Below, in pieces: positions 1 to 9,476 of a DNA stretch of 64,000 nt. Position numbers and translations under genes: made by a program. Under the pieces are notes generated by a model, which ran no database searches, was not told the origin of the DNA, and saw only the letters and a program-made list of their open reading frames with translations. The DNA is from E44-bin46 sp964354655 (GTDB lineage: Bacteria > Chloroflexota > Dehalococcoidia > Dehalococcoidales > E44-bin46): positions 1 to 64,000 of the forward strand of contig CAYHAL010000003.1 in NCBI GenBank assembly GCA_964354655.1, in the 5' to 3' direction. Position 1 is the first letter of the stretch, and every line of letters starts with the position of its first letter.

Positions 1-1708
1 ATTTCCCCCGGCTCGCCGGGTCAGCTACTGCCTGGTATCCGGTATAGACATCAGGTAGAGCGCCAAGGTCGCAAGCGCCCTGTACATTGTTCTGACCCCG
101 CAGCGGGTTAACCCCGCTAGATGGCTTGCCTATATTCCCGGTAAGCATCGCCAGGTTAGCCGTGGCTATTACATTATCCGTGCCGTGAGAGTGCTGGGTA
201 ATTCCCATAGCATAAAGGATAGAGGCAGGCTTGTTGGTAGCATATATCCTGGCGGCTTCAGCTATCTTATCCTTGGGCACCCCGGTAATGCGTTCTACAG
301 TATCCAGGTCAAAGTTTTTAAGTGACTCACTGAAGGCATCAAAATTCTCGCACCGCTGCTCGATAAATGCTGAATCAACTAACCCCTCGTCCACTATAAC
401 CCGCATCATCCCCATAAGTAAGGCAACGTCGGTGCCTGGGCGGTGCCTCAGCCATAGGTGAGCAATGCGACAAAGGTCAATCTGGCGAGGGTTAGCCACG
501 ATGAGTTTTGCCCCGTTGCGCACTGCCTTCTTTATCCTGAGCCCAATCACGGGATGAGCGGCAGTCGTATTTGTTCCGATAGCCAAAATGCAAGCAGCAT
601 TGCTGATCTCATTAATTGAGTTAGTCATGGCACCGCTGCCGAAGCTTTGAGCTAAACCAGCTACAGTAGGAGCATGGCAAAGACGGGCGCAGTGGTCAAT
701 ATTATTGGTATTTAGCACCGTCCGGGCAAATTTCTGAATAACATAGTTGTCCTCATTGGTGCACTTGGCTGATGAGACTACCGCCACCTCGTCCGGGCTG
801 TATTTGGCTAGCTTACTGGCAACCAGGTCTAGTGCTTCGTCCCAGCTTGCCTCGGTAAGCTCCCCATTCCGCCTGATTAAGGGCGAAGTCAGCCGCTCCG
901 GATGGTTAATAAACCGAAGGCCAAACTGCCCCTTGACACAAAGGCTGCCCTTATTCACAGGGCTCTCAGGGTCACCCCTTACCCCCACCACCTCATTCAG
1001 GCGAACAGCTAGGTATATTCCACACCCAACGCCGCAGTAAGAGCAGAGCGTTTTAACCTCCCTTTCTGGCCATAGGAAATCTTTAGGCATGAGTGCCCCT
1101 GTAGGGCATCTGGCAACACAGTGTCCACAAGATTCACAGGTTGACTCGAGGATCGATTTGCCACCCACAGCAATGATACTGGATAGCAGACCGTCATGAA
1201 ATACGTCAAGGGCGCTAACGCCCTGTACCTCAGCACAGACTCGCACGCACTTACCGCAGAGGACGCACATACTGGAGTCGCGAATAAAGAAGGGATTGCT
1301 GGAGTCAATGGTCTTCGGCCTTTCCAGCTTCTTAAAGCGCTGCTGGTCGATGCCAACATAAGCGGCGATTTTTTGTAACTCACAGCGCTGATTCTTAGGA
1401 CAAAGCAAACAGTTATCAGGGTGATCAGATAGAAGCAATTCAACAATACGGCGACGGAATTCGTTGACACGACTGGTATCAGTATGGACGACCATCCCCT
1501 CAACCACGGGGGTCGTGCAGGAAGCTGGCAAACCCTCTACACCCTCGATTTCTACCAGGCATAGCCGACAACCTCCGTAGGGTTCTAGGGCGGGATCAGC
1601 ACACAGGTTGGGGATATAGATGCCCGCATCCCGTGATGCCTCTAACACGGTGGCCCCTCCCCTTGCCCCCACATTGATACCATCTATGGTTAAACTAACT
1701 TTGCCCAT
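1..1708 (-). CDS. fdhA: Formate dehydrogenase alpha subunit (molybdopterin), 3' part beyond window
   Basis: The reading frame is open from an ATG at 1708 to the window edge, giving about 569 residues without the C-terminus. The N-terminus is a NuoG-like [2Fe-2S] domain (CADPALEPYGGCRLC), then a Cys-rich His segment, a two-cluster ferredoxin module (CVLCGKCVRVC and CESCGHCVARCP) and the molybdopterin core beginning YCGVGCG. The active-site motif reads ARLCHAPTVAGL, so this is the cysteine and not the selenocysteine form. A Shine-Dalgarno (GAGGTGAT) precedes the start. It follows the NuoF-like gene by 15 nt, so the three genes form one operon for an NAD(P)- or ferredoxin-linked cytoplasmic formate dehydrogenase (HylABC-like). 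Role inferred: last oxidation step of the C1 branch (formate to CO2) or the reverse. Another molybdopterin oxidoreductase substrate is possible but less likely given the motif. Confidence 0.88.
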   Translation of the reverse strand, partial: MGKVSLTIDGINVGARGGATVLEASRDAGIYIPNLCADPALEPYGGCRLCLVEIEGVEGLPASCTTPVVEGMVVHTDTSRVNEFRRRIVELLLSDHPDNCLLCPKNQRCELQKIAAYVGIDQQRFKKLERPKTIDSSNPFFIRDSSMCVLCGKCVRVCAEVQGVSALDVFHDGLLSSIIAVGGKSILESTCESCGHCVARCPTGALMPKDFLWPEREVKTLCSYCGVGCGIYLAVRLNEVVGVRGDPESPVNKGSLCVKGQFGLRFINHPERLTSPLIRRNGELTEASWDEALDLVASKLAKYSPDEVAVVSSAKCTNEDNYVIQKFARTVLNTNNIDHCARLCHAPTVAGLAQSFGSGAMTNSINEISNAACILAIGTNTTAAHPVIGLRIKKAVRNGAKLIVANPRQIDLCRIAHLWLRHRPGTDVALLMGMMRVIVDEGLVDSAFIEQRCENFDAFSESLKNFDLDTVERITGVPKDKIAEAARIYATNKPASILYAMGITQHSHGTDNVIATANLAMLTGNIGKPSSGVNPLRGQNNVQGACDLGALPDVYTGYQAVADPASRGK

Positions 1709-1723
1709 TTATTATCACCTCAT

Positions 1724-3895
1724 TTAAGTCGGTACGCCTGCTCGAAGGGGGCAAACGGTATGATAGACGAGAGCCTCTTGGCAAACGCCACTTGGGCAAC
1801 GTTTATCAAGGATGTGCTCCTCAAATTGATCCCGGAAATGCCCTAGGGCAAACAAAACTACATCCGGGGCGGTCTTGCCAACAGGACATTCCGAAGCTAC
1901 CTTCATGGTATCACTAAGCTCGAAGAGCAAGTCGAGCATCTCCGGTTTACCTTTACCGGTGGCAATGTCATCTAGTAGGCTCACCATTTGAGCAATTCCC
2001 AGTCGGCAAGGTGGGCATTTGGTGCAAGACTGGTTCTTAGCCGGAACCGTCATCGAGAAGCGGGCGAGATCGACTGCACACCCTGAGGTTTGTAATTTAG
2101 CGACAAGGCGCTCAGGAATAAGCTCAGGAAGTACTGCCCTGAATGCTTGGTAGCCTCCAGCATCATAGCCAGCGACAGTTTCGAGACAGGGCAAGCACTT
2201 GTCCTCTAGGGCATGATAGGCAACCAGCGCCTTACAAACCCCGGCTGGGCACCTCTTATCAATGATATGAGCTTCGTATTCCTCACGAAAGTGCCGTAGT
2301 GTGGTTAAGACTGGATTTGGACTTGTTTGTCCTAGTCCACAAAGAGAAACAGAAGCAATCATCTCAGCCAATTCTTGCAAGGTATCCAAGTCGTTCATTG
2401 TTGCTTCACCCCGACTGACCTTATCTAGAATCTGCAGCATCTCCGGAATCCCTGCCCGGCAAGGGGTGCATTTACCACAGGACTCGTCCTTAGTGAATTG
2501 AAGGAAGAACTTAGCCACATCCACCATACAGCTATCCTCATCCATGACCACGAGCCCACCGGAGCCCATAATTGCCCCAAGAGCGATAACCGCTTCATAA
2601 TCAACCGGGGTATTGAGATGCTCAATCGGGATAACACCACCAGACGGTCCACCTATCTGAACTGCCTTGAACTTCTTTCCATCAGGTATCCCTCCACCAA
2701 CATCAAATACAATTTTCTTCAGCGGTGTCCCTAAGGGGACTTCCACTAGCCCGGTGTTATTCACCTTCCCCACCAAGCACAGGGTTTTGGTGCCCTTACT
2801 CTGCTCAGTGCCAACGCTGGCAAACCAGTCAGCCCCCTTCAAAATAATCTGGGGAATATTCGACCAAGTCTCCACATTATTAATGGTGGTTGGCTTGCCA
2901 AAGAGCCCACCGCCAACGTTTGCCGGGAAGGGAGGCCTTTGCCTAGGATTGCCCCTCTCTCCCTCAATAGAATGCAGGAGAGCGGTCTCCTCTCCACAGA
3001 CGAAAGCACCAGCACCGGGGAAAATGTCAAGGGAAAACTCAAAACCGGTACCTAGGATATTCTTGCCCAGCAGTCCGTATTCCCGAGCTTGAGCAATGCC
3101 ATAGCTTAGGGTCTCAATAGCCAAGGGATATTCAGCCCTGACGTAGGCATAGCCCTGGTGCACATTGCCTATAGCATAGGCACCAATCGCCATCCCCTCA
3201 ATTATAGAATGGGGGTTACCCTCCAGAACCGCCCGGTTCATGTAAGCCCCGGGGTCGCCCTCGTCGCCATTGCAAACTACATATTTTTCATCGGCTTGGG
3301 CACTGCGGACGAACCCCCACTTTATGGCGGTGGGAAAGCCTGCCCCTCCCCGACCCCGCAATCCCGCCTTCTTAACCTCACCTATAACCTCATCAGGCTT
3401 CATCTGGGTCAAAACTTTGCCCAGGGCTTGATAGCCGCCCCTAGCAATATACTGTTCAACATCCATCGGGTCGAGGTCTTGATTATGCATTATCCTTATC
3501 TCTTGAAGCCTAAGCAGAGGCTCGTCCAGAGGTAACACCCACTCCTTAACTAGTCTCCCTCCGACCAAGTGCTCGTCAACGATTCGGGAGACCTTATCCT
3601 CATTAAGGTCATAGTAGATAACCCTTTCCTTCCTCGGGGCAATAACCGTTACCACAGGCTCACGCCCACAGAGCCCTATACATCCTGCTCTCAATATGGC
3701 AACATCTGATAGATTGTGTAACTCCACCTCCCTGGTAAAAGCATCTAAAATCTTATTTGCTCCTGAAGCAATGCCACACGTTCCTAGATGTACCTTGACT
3801 TGAACCTTCATTTCCTGCTTTGCTAGCCTAGCTTGAGCTTGTTCTCTTAAATTCTTTAACTCTTCTACCGAGCTGAGCGGCTTCATTCTGTGCAC
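1724..3895 (-). CDS. nuoF: NuoF/HymB-like NADH-binding FMN Fe-S subunit with duplicated C-terminal domain
   Basis: This 723-residue protein has an N-terminal thioredoxin-like [2Fe-2S] domain (residues about 30-110; CGIASG and CIGLCG), the FMN/NADH-binding core (GLRGRGGAGFP near 180, GDEGDPGAYMNR near 213), an SLBB region and a C-terminal 4Fe-4S domain starting SCGKCTPCRAG near 470. The family normally ends there or with a 2x[4Fe-4S] ferredoxin. Here a linker leads to a second 4Fe-4S domain of the same type (SCTKCPPCRLG near 623, ending HILDKRCPSGVC). It is the diaphorase subunit that passes electrons between FdhA and NAD(P)H. The start gives a 5-nt gap to nuoE upstream. Confidence 0.9.
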   Translation of the reverse strand: MHRMKPLSSVEELKNLREQAQARLAKQEMKVQVKVHLGTCGIASGANKILDAFTREVELHNLSDVAILRAGCIGLCGREPVVTVIAPRKERVIYYDLNEDKVSRIVDEHLVGGRLVKEWVLPLDEPLLRLQEIRIMHNQDLDPMDVEQYIARGGYQALGKVLTQMKPDEVIGEVKKAGLRGRGGAGFPTAIKWGFVRSAQADEKYVVCNGDEGDPGAYMNRAVLEGNPHSIIEGMAIGAYAIGNVHQGYAYVRAEYPLAIETLSYGIAQAREYGLLGKNILGTGFEFSLDIFPGAGAFVCGEETALLHSIEGERGNPRQRPPFPANVGGGLFGKPTTINNVETWSNIPQIILKGADWFASVGTEQSKGTKTLCLVGKVNNTGLVEVPLGTPLKKIVFDVGGGIPDGKKFKAVQIGGPSGGVIPIEHLNTPVDYEAVIALGAIMGSGGLVVMDEDSCMVDVAKFFLQFTKDESCGKCTPCRAGIPEMLQILDKVSRGEATMNDLDTLQELAEMIASVSLCGLGQTSPNPVLTTLRHFREEYEAHIIDKRCPAGVCKALVAYHALEDKCLPCLETVAGYDAGGYQAFRAVLPELIPERLVAKLQTSGCAVDLARFSMTVPAKNQSCTKCPPCRLGIAQMVSLLDDIATGKGKPEMLDLLFELSDTMKVASECPVGKTAPDVVLFALGHFRDQFEEHILDKRCPSGVCQEALVYHTVCPLRAGVPT

Positions 3896-3900
3896 CTTCC

Positions 3901-4413
3901 TTAACGGTAAGAATTTAGAACGTCTTTTAGCTGGCTAGGTTTGACCTTTCGGTGAACATCTTCACCAATAGCCATTACCGGGGATAGCCCACAGCAACCC
4001 AGGCAGCGGACGGTTTCCAGAGAGAACCTGCCATCAGCGGTAATCCTTCCAGGCTCCAGTTTCCATTCCTTCCTTAACGCATCCAGAATCCGCTGTCCCC
4101 CCTTGACATAGCAACTGGTACCCAGACAGACTTGAATCACATACTTACCCTTGGGCACCATAGAAAAGAAGTGGTAAAAACTGATAATCCCATATAACTC
4201 GCTGAGGGGAACCTTTAAATCCCTGGAGATAGTCTTTATTACCGGCGCCGGAAGATAGCCAATTAGTCCCTGTGCCTGCTGTAGAACCCGAATAATGCCG
4301 CCAGCTTGCCCGCCAGTGTTATCAATCATTTCCTGAACCTGCTTGAAAATCCTCCCCGTATACCCAATACTAATTTCCTCTTTTGGGCGTGCCTCAGCAT
4401 CAATCGGTTCCAT
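3901..4413 (-). CDS. nuoE: NuoE/HymA-like thioredoxin-fold [2Fe-2S] subunit
   Basis: This 170-residue protein matches the usual length and pattern of the 24-kDa subunit family: an N-terminal helical bundle (QEMIDNTGGQ through LSELYGIISFYHFF) and a thioredoxin-like domain with four cluster ligands in CLGTSC and CLGCCG. It carries one [2Fe-2S] cluster and partners NuoF in electron transfer from formate dehydrogenase to nicotinamide. First gene of the nuoE-nuoF-fdhA operon; an AGGAGG-type ribosome site lies just upstream of the ATG. A hydrogenase partner (HymA) is the alternative, but no hydrogenase gene is visible here. Confidence 0.9.
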   Translation of the reverse strand: MEPIDAEARPKEEISIGYTGRIFKQVQEMIDNTGGQAGGIIRVLQQAQGLIGYLPAPVIKTISRDLKVPLSELYGIISFYHFFSMVPKGKYVIQVCLGTSCYVKGGQRILDALRKEWKLEPGRITADGRFSLETVRCLGCCGLSPVMAIGEDVHRKVKPSQLKDVLNSYR

Positions 4414-4514
4414 CGTTTACCTCCTGCTGTGACTAATACGGGGTGGCAATAGTGGTAATAGTTAGTAGTCGCTTGGTCAAGTTGAGCTTTCCCAGCGGGG
4501 AATTGTAACACAAA

Positions 4515-4566
4515 GAGGGCATAAACGCAAGCAGTGAAAATATACTTACTTGCGATTCACGCCCTC
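4515..4566 (-). promoter_or_regulatory. Nested hairpin in the nuoE upstream region
   Basis: Two nested complementary pairs are visible: GAGGGC (4515-4520) with GCCCTC (4561-4566), and CGCAAG (4526-4531) with CTTGCG (4549-4554). The element sits in the 219-bp gap between the 4633-5274 gene and nuoE. It could end the upstream transcript or form a leader structure for nuoE-nuoF-fdhA. No long T-tract follows, so a simple terminator is uncertain. Nothing else is recognised in this gap. Confidence 0.35.
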
Positions 4567-4632
4567 AAAGTGGCTACTATTAGACAACCGGGTGTTATCG
4601 TTACTAGCTGGTGCCAGCCTTAATCTTCTAGT

Positions 4633-5274
4633 TCACTTGGTAACTGCTATCCCGGTATTGAACCCTTTGCCACGGAGCTTTATCTCTATCGGCTCACCAT
4701 GACCATATCTCTTGTAAACTCGACATACCTGACAGATGTCAGTGCTATCACCCCTTTGTCCATAATCGCACAGCTTAGAGTAAGTACCTTCAATCTGCCA
4801 ACACGGCAGAGTCCGATACTTAAATGCCGGACACTCATTTTTCATTGGCTCCGGACAACGAAACATCTCCCAGCAGGGTGTCTTTCCTTCCCAGAAGCCC
4901 AGACCTGGCTCTGCCAGAACCTTCCCTTTCACTTCGTTAATGACCCGCTCTACCTCGGCAATCTCCTCTACCGTGGTAACGCCCCTCAGGAGCTCTTCCA
5001 CCTGTTCAGCCACTTTCGTCTTCACTCTCTCTGCCCCCTCCTTCGTAGCGCTTATCTCCAGCGCCTCATACGCTTTAGGCAGCATCTCCACCTCATTATA
5101 TTGGAAGCCATAAATCTTGCCCTTACGCTCGCCAGAGGTCATCTTAACCCATAACGGATATACGGCATATTTATCGAGCTCTTGGATTTGCATACCTACT
5201 ATCTCAGCACTTTCGCCTATCACCTGTGGTATTGAATCACATCCCTTAATCTTGACCATATCACCTATTTTCAT
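4633..5274 (-). CDS. Cysteine-rich protein with paired CW motifs, function unknown
   Basis: 213 residues. The N-terminal 70 residues look like a small beta-rich domain (MKIGDMVKIKGCDSIPQ). Residues about 75-120 are helical and charged. The C-terminal part has repeated Cys-Trp motifs, CWEMFRCP and PCWQIEGTYSKLC, followed by CQVCRVY. This resembles the 'two-CW' cysteine-rich modules of uncharacterised anaerobe proteins and suggests metal or Fe-S binding. A good ribosome site (GGAGGGAAGG) precedes the ATG. No enzymatic motif is seen. It lies upstream of and in line with the formate dehydrogenase operon, so a link to redox sensing is possible but unproven. Confidence 0.7.
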   Translation of the reverse strand: MKIGDMVKIKGCDSIPQVIGESAEIVGMQIQELDKYAVYPLWVKMTSGERKGKIYGFQYNEVEMLPKAYEALEISATKEGAERVKTKVAEQVEELLRGVTTVEEIAEVERVINEVKGKVLAEPGLGFWEGKTPCWEMFRCPEPMKNECPAFKYRTLPCWQIEGTYSKLCDYGQRGDSTDICQVCRVYKRYGHGEPIEIKLRGKGFNTGIAVTK

Positions 5275-5406
5275 TATCCTTCCCTCCTTTTCTACTACTG
5301 TTCATCATTCTTTGCTCTAGCTATATTTAACAATATTAGAAAGCTAACGCCATCCGCCTTAGTGCCTATTTCTCGCTTTGCCTTAGCGCAAACATCCCGC
5401 CAAAAT

Positions 5407-5422
5407 TAGGCATTTTTGCCTA
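5407..5422. promoter_or_regulatory. Small dyad upstream of the two-component genes
   Basis: TAGGCA (5407-5412) and TGCCTA (5417-5422) form an inverted repeat with a 4-nt T spacer, about 100 bp before the response-regulator start. It may be an operator or a weak hairpin. The rest of 5275-5519 shows no gene and no convincing promoter. Confidence 0.25.
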
Positions 5423-5519
5423 GGCATCTCCACCTAGCTGATTGCTTTATAACATCCCTATCACTGCGGTTGAAGATGCTACGGAAACGGCTTATACTGA
5501 TAGTAGAGAAAGAGCGGCT

Positions 5520-6185
5520 ATGAACACTATCCGGATTCTACTGGCTGAAGACCACGTAGTGGTACGGCAAGGTACGCGCCAACTCCTAGAGCGGGAGAAA
5601 GATTTTGAAATTGTCGGTGAGGCTGGGGATGGTGAGGAGGCTGTCCGAGTAGCCAGCCAACTCAAGCCCGATGTGGTCATTATGGATGTGGCTATGCCCA
5701 AACTTAGTGGCATCGAGGCTACCAAGCAAATCAAGGCTATCTTACCGGCAACCATAGTGCTTGTCCTCACCGGCTATGATTATGATGAATATATTTTCAG
5801 CATGCTGGAAGCCGGTGCTGCCGGTTATCTACTAAAGAATATAACTGGTGACGAGTTGATTAGCGCTGTCCGAGCCGTCTATGCTGGTGAGCCGATGATT
5901 CACCCGACCGTCCTTCGCAAGTTGATGACCCGGTTCAAAACCCCGGCGGCCAAGCCAGCGCCGGCTCGACCATCTCAACCATTGAGTGAACGTGAGATGG
6001 AGGTACTCAAGATAGCAGCCAAAGGTATGACCAATAGGGATATCGGCGACAAGCTTTTTATCAGCGAGCGCACTGTTCAAGCCCATATGAGGAGCATCTT
6101 CAACAAGCTGGGGGTGGGTTCACGCTCTGAAGCAATACTTTATGGCTTAAAACGGGGTTGGTTTGCCATCGAAGACCTCCCGTGA
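5520..6185 (+). CDS. NarL/FixJ-family response regulator
   Basis: 221 residues from the ATG at 5520, chosen because the receiver domain begins directly there (MNTIRILLAEDH); a longer frame to 5442 adds unrelated residues. Receiver domain: acidic pair AED at the end of strand 1, phospho-acceptor Asp in VVIMDVAMP, Thr in VLTGY and Lys in YLLKNI. The C-terminal LuxR helix-turn-helix is LSEREMEVLKIAAKG through GNKLFISERT-like residues. It is a DNA-binding output regulator, most likely phosphorylated by the histidine kinase whose start lies just downstream. Target genes are not evident. Confidence 0.92.
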   Translation: MNTIRILLAEDHVVVRQGTRQLLEREKDFEIVGEAGDGEEAVRVASQLKPDVVIMDVAMPKLSGIEATKQIKAILPATIVLVLTGYDYDEYIFSMLEAGAAGYLLKNITGDELISAVRAVYAGEPMIHPTVLRKLMTRFKTPAAKPAPARPSQPLSEREMEVLKIAAKGMTNRDIGDKLFISERTVQAHMRSIFNKLGVGSRSEAILYGLKRGWFAIEDLP

Positions 6186-6211
6186 GAAGCCAGCATTTTT
6201 GGGTTGCACCA

Positions 6212-8185
6212 ATGAGGCTTATACGAAACCGTAGTTTTTGGTTTATCGTAGTCTTTTTTATACTTTGTAGCATACTTCACTACATCGAGCCATTGGGTAT
6301 CACCGGCACGCCACCCAGCCTTCACTTCGGCTTGACCCGACACACCGTTGACCGCATCCTTTTCCTGGTGCCCATAATCTATGCCAGTTTCACCTTCAGG
6401 CTAAAGGGGGGCTTAATTACCTCTTTTGTCGCTTTAGCGATTATGCTACCCAGAGCCATCCTTATCTCGCCGGTTCCTAGAGACGCCCTTCTTGAGACCG
6501 GAGGCACCCTGACTATAGCTATACTGGCTTCATGGGGGATTTCGACACGAGCTGAAGAAAGGGATAAAACCAAAGCCGCTTTAGCCAAACTGCAGTCGGC
6601 GCATGAGATTCTGCAACATTATGTTCAGTCGGCGAGGAAGAATGAAAAACGCCAGACTATACTTAATACCATCTCTACCCTGCTAAGCGAATCTCTGGAG
6701 CTTGATAAAATATTAGACAAAGCCACCCATATGGTATCAGAGCTAATGGAAGCAGAGGTCTCTCTGATATTTTCCCTAGATGAAGAAAGCCAAAAATTGA
6801 GGCTTGTTGCCTATGAAGGTATATCCGATGAATTTGCCCGAGCGGTAGATGGGATAAAGATTGGCGACGGCATTTATGGAGAGGTAGCCAAGACGTGCCA
6901 ACCTATGGTAGCCGACGATACCGCTTATGACCCCAGGCTAGCCATGCCTGAGGTCGGTAAGATGCGAATCCAAATCCAGCTTATTGTACCCATGGTTCTT
7001 AGAGGCCAAATTAGGGGGATACTTTGCGTAGCTATGCGCCGCCCCAGGCAATTTTCTGTCGAGGATATGGAACTGCTCACCGCCATTGGCGCTCAAATAG
7101 CCACTGCCATGGAAAATGCTCGCCTCTATGAGAAAGAGCGCCTTGTGGCACAACGACTGGCTATCTCAGAAAGAAACTATCGGCAGCTATTTGAAAATGC
7201 CAGTGACGCTATCTGGGTTAATGACTTGGAAGGTAATATTACCGCTGCCAACGAAGCCGCGGCCAGACTCGTCGGATATAACCTAGAAGAACTGAAAAGG
7301 ATGAACGTAAGGGAGTTCCTCTCATCGGAAAGCCTTGATTTAACTGGCAAAATTCGTCAGAAACTATTGGAGAAGGAACCGGTGGAACAGCCCTACGAGC
7401 AACATATGGTGAGAAAAGATGGCTCGGGGGTGATTCTGCTATTGTCCACTAATCTAGTTACCGAGGATGGGAAACCCACCGGTTTTCAGTATATAGCCAG
7501 AGATATAACCGAGCAGAGGCGGATGCAGGATAGTCTGCGCTACTACCTCAGCCAGATTACTAAGGCTCAGGAAGAGGAACGCAAGCGTATTGCTCGCGAC
7601 CTTCATGATGACACCAGCCAAGCCCTCTATGCCCTTTCTCGCCAGGTAGATAACTTCACCCGCGATAATGTGGAGCTGGCACCAAACCAGGCTACATTCC
7701 TAAAGGAACTGCGCCAGCAGTTGAACAACACATTGGAGGGGATACGTCGTTTTACCCAGGAATTGCGCCCACCCATGTTAGATGATTTAGGCCTGTTGGC
7801 GGCGCTACGATGGGAGGTTAGCGACCTAGAAAAACGAGCCGGGATAGAAACAGAATTAACCGTGTCTGATACTGAGCGACGCTACTCGGCAGAAGTGGAA
7901 CTAATAATTTTCCGTATCGTTCAAGAGGCATTAAGAAATGTCGAGAAGCATGCCCAAGCTTCAAAAGTGGCGGTGACGATAGAGTTTACCGAAGGCAAAA
8001 CAAAGGTATCCGTCTGTGATAATGGTAAAGGGTTTGAACTAAGGGGAGGTTTGTCAGATTTACCTCGTACCGGCAAGCTGGGGCTGGCTGGAATGGAAGA
8101 GAGGGTGCACCTGCTAAATGGCAGTATGAGAATTGAATCTAAACCAGGTAAAGGCACCAGGGTGATAATAGAAGCACCAATATAG
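6212..8185 (+). CDS. Membrane sensor histidine kinase (GAF-PAS-HisKA_3)
   Basis: 657 residues from the ATG at 6212. About four membrane segments occupy residues 8-115, followed by a coiled coil, a GAF domain (about 150-300), a PAS domain (about 325-440; YRQLFENASDAIWV), a HisKA_3 dimerisation helix with the phospho-His in RDLHDDTSQAL (near 463) and an HATPase domain (EALRNVEKHA, DNGKGF, GLAGMEERV). This is the NarX/DegS type that pairs with NarL-type regulators, and the upstream gene is one. GAF and PAS suggest sensing of a small ligand or redox state. The gene ends in UAG. Confidence 0.92.
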   Translation: MRLIRNRSFWFIVVFFILCSILHYIEPLGITGTPPSLHFGLTRHTVDRILFLVPIIYASFTFRLKGGLITSFVALAIMLPRAILISPVPRDALLETGGTLTIAILASWGISTRAEERDKTKAALAKLQSAHEILQHYVQSARKNEKRQTILNTISTLLSESLELDKILDKATHMVSELMEAEVSLIFSLDEESQKLRLVAYEGISDEFARAVDGIKIGDGIYGEVAKTCQPMVADDTAYDPRLAMPEVGKMRIQIQLIVPMVLRGQIRGILCVAMRRPRQFSVEDMELLTAIGAQIATAMENARLYEKERLVAQRLAISERNYRQLFENASDAIWVNDLEGNITAANEAAARLVGYNLEELKRMNVREFLSSESLDLTGKIRQKLLEKEPVEQPYEQHMVRKDGSGVILLLSTNLVTEDGKPTGFQYIARDITEQRRMQDSLRYYLSQITKAQEEERKRIARDLHDDTSQALYALSRQVDNFTRDNVELAPNQATFLKELRQQLNNTLEGIRRFTQELRPPMLDDLGLLAALRWEVSDLEKRAGIETELTVSDTERRYSAEVELIIFRIVQEALRNVEKHAQASKVAVTIEFTEGKTKVSVCDNGKGFELRGGLSDLPRTGKLGLAGMEERVHLLNGSMRIESKPGKGTRVIIEAPI

Positions 8186-8222
8186 CTATTGAATACTTAC
8201 TTGGAGCAAGGAAACAGCAATC

Positions 8223-9476
8223 GTGGGTAAGACATTAGCCGAAAAAATACTGAGCGCCAAGTCGGGGGGTGAAGCCAAGGCTGGAGATATTGTTATTGCT
8301 AAGGTAGATTTGGCCTTCGTTCAGGATACTACCGGACCACTAGCGGTGAGGCAATTCCAAGCCATAGGATTTGACCACCCAGCCAATTCCCTGAAGGTTG
8401 CCCTCTTCCTTGACCATGCCGCCCCCAGTCCAAGTCAGGAGCTGTCTAATGACCACGTGCTCCTGCGGGACTTTGCCCGGAAAACTGGCAGTTTGCTTTA
8501 CGATGTTGCCGAGGGTGTCTGCCACCAAATGGTGGCTGAATCTCTGGCTAAGCCAGGCGATTTAATTGTTGGCGCTGACTCCCATACGGTAACCGCTGGC
8601 GGGCTAGGCGCTTTTGCCACCGGGATGGGCTCCACCGACATAGCTGTTGCCCTCGGACTGGGCAAAACTTGGTTCCGGATACCGGAAAGTATTAAGGTAG
8701 CGCTCTCAGGCAGGTTCTCAAATGGTGTCTACGCCAAAGACCTTATTCTTCACCTGATTGGGCGGATTGGGGCTGATGGTGCTACCTATAAAGCCCTTGA
8801 ATTCAGCGGTGATGCCATAAGCACTATGAGTATCCCAGAACGCCTTACCGTAGCCAACATGACAGTTGAAGCTGGGGCTAAGGTGGGACTTTTCCCCGCT
8901 GATAAGGTAACACAGGACTATCTGTCAGCCCAAGGGAGGAGGGCAGATTACCAGCCACTTTCCCCTGATGACGGCGCCATCTATGAACAAACCATTAATA
9001 TTAGTCTGGCTGAGCTTGAGCCGACAGTAGCCAAACCCCACGCTGTGGATAATATCGCCCTGGCTAGAGAACTCAAGGGGACTAAAATCCACCAGGTATT
9101 TATCGGTACTTGCACTAATGGTCGTCTGGACGACCTAGCCGCAGCGGCTAGGATTCTAAAGGGGAAGAAGATTCACCCCAAGACTAGGCTAATAATCGCC
9201 CCGGCATCACGAGGGGTACTGATGGCAGCTATAAGGGCAGGCTATATCCAGACCCTGGTTGAAGCTGGAGCTGTTATCTTGCCACCAGGGTGCGGACCCT
9301 GCCTTGGGCTGCACCAGGGAGTGCTTGGGGCTGGAGAGGCCTGCCTGTCAACAGCTAATCGTAATTTCAGGGGTAGAATGGGTAATCCCGAGGCATTTAT
9401 ATATCTGGGCAGCCCGGCGACGGCGGCGGCTACTGCCATCAATGGCGAAATCACTGACCCGAGAGAGGTAATATAG
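8223..9476 (+). CDS. Aconitase/isopropylmalate dehydratase family, large subunit
   Basis: 417 residues from a GTG at 8223. Family Fe-S ligands are visible in GTCTNGR and PPGCGPCLG, and the substrate region in GADSHTVTAGGLGAF. The length and separate small subunit match the LeuC/homoaconitase/archaeal-type aconitase group. With a Re-citrate-synthase homologue and a decarboxylating dehydrogenase in the same cluster it could act as aconitase (citrate to isocitrate), as 3-isopropylmalate dehydratase or as homoaconitase; sequence alone does not decide. The UAG stop abuts the next gene's GTG in the same frame. Confidence 0.88.
   Translation: MGKTLAEKILSAKSGGEAKAGDIVIAKVDLAFVQDTTGPLAVRQFQAIGFDHPANSLKVALFLDHAAPSPSQELSNDHVLLRDFARKTGSLLYDVAEGVCHQMVAESLAKPGDLIVGADSHTVTAGGLGAFATGMGSTDIAVALGLGKTWFRIPESIKVALSGRFSNGVYAKDLILHLIGRIGADGATYKALEFSGDAISTMSIPERLTVANMTVEAGAKVGLFPADKVTQDYLSAQGRRADYQPLSPDDGAIYEQTINISLAELEPTVAKPHAVDNIALARELKGTKIHQVFIGTCTNGRLDDLAAAARILKGKKIHPKTRLIIAPASRGVLMAAIRAGYIQTLVEAGAVILPPGCGPCLGLHQGVLGAGEACLSTANRNFRGRMGNPEAFIYLGSPATAAATAINGEITDPREVI

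Noticed and set aside
1196..1378. Small plus-strand frames within fdhA, nuoF and other genes
   Set aside because: They are antisense shadows of well-supported genes with no own homology.
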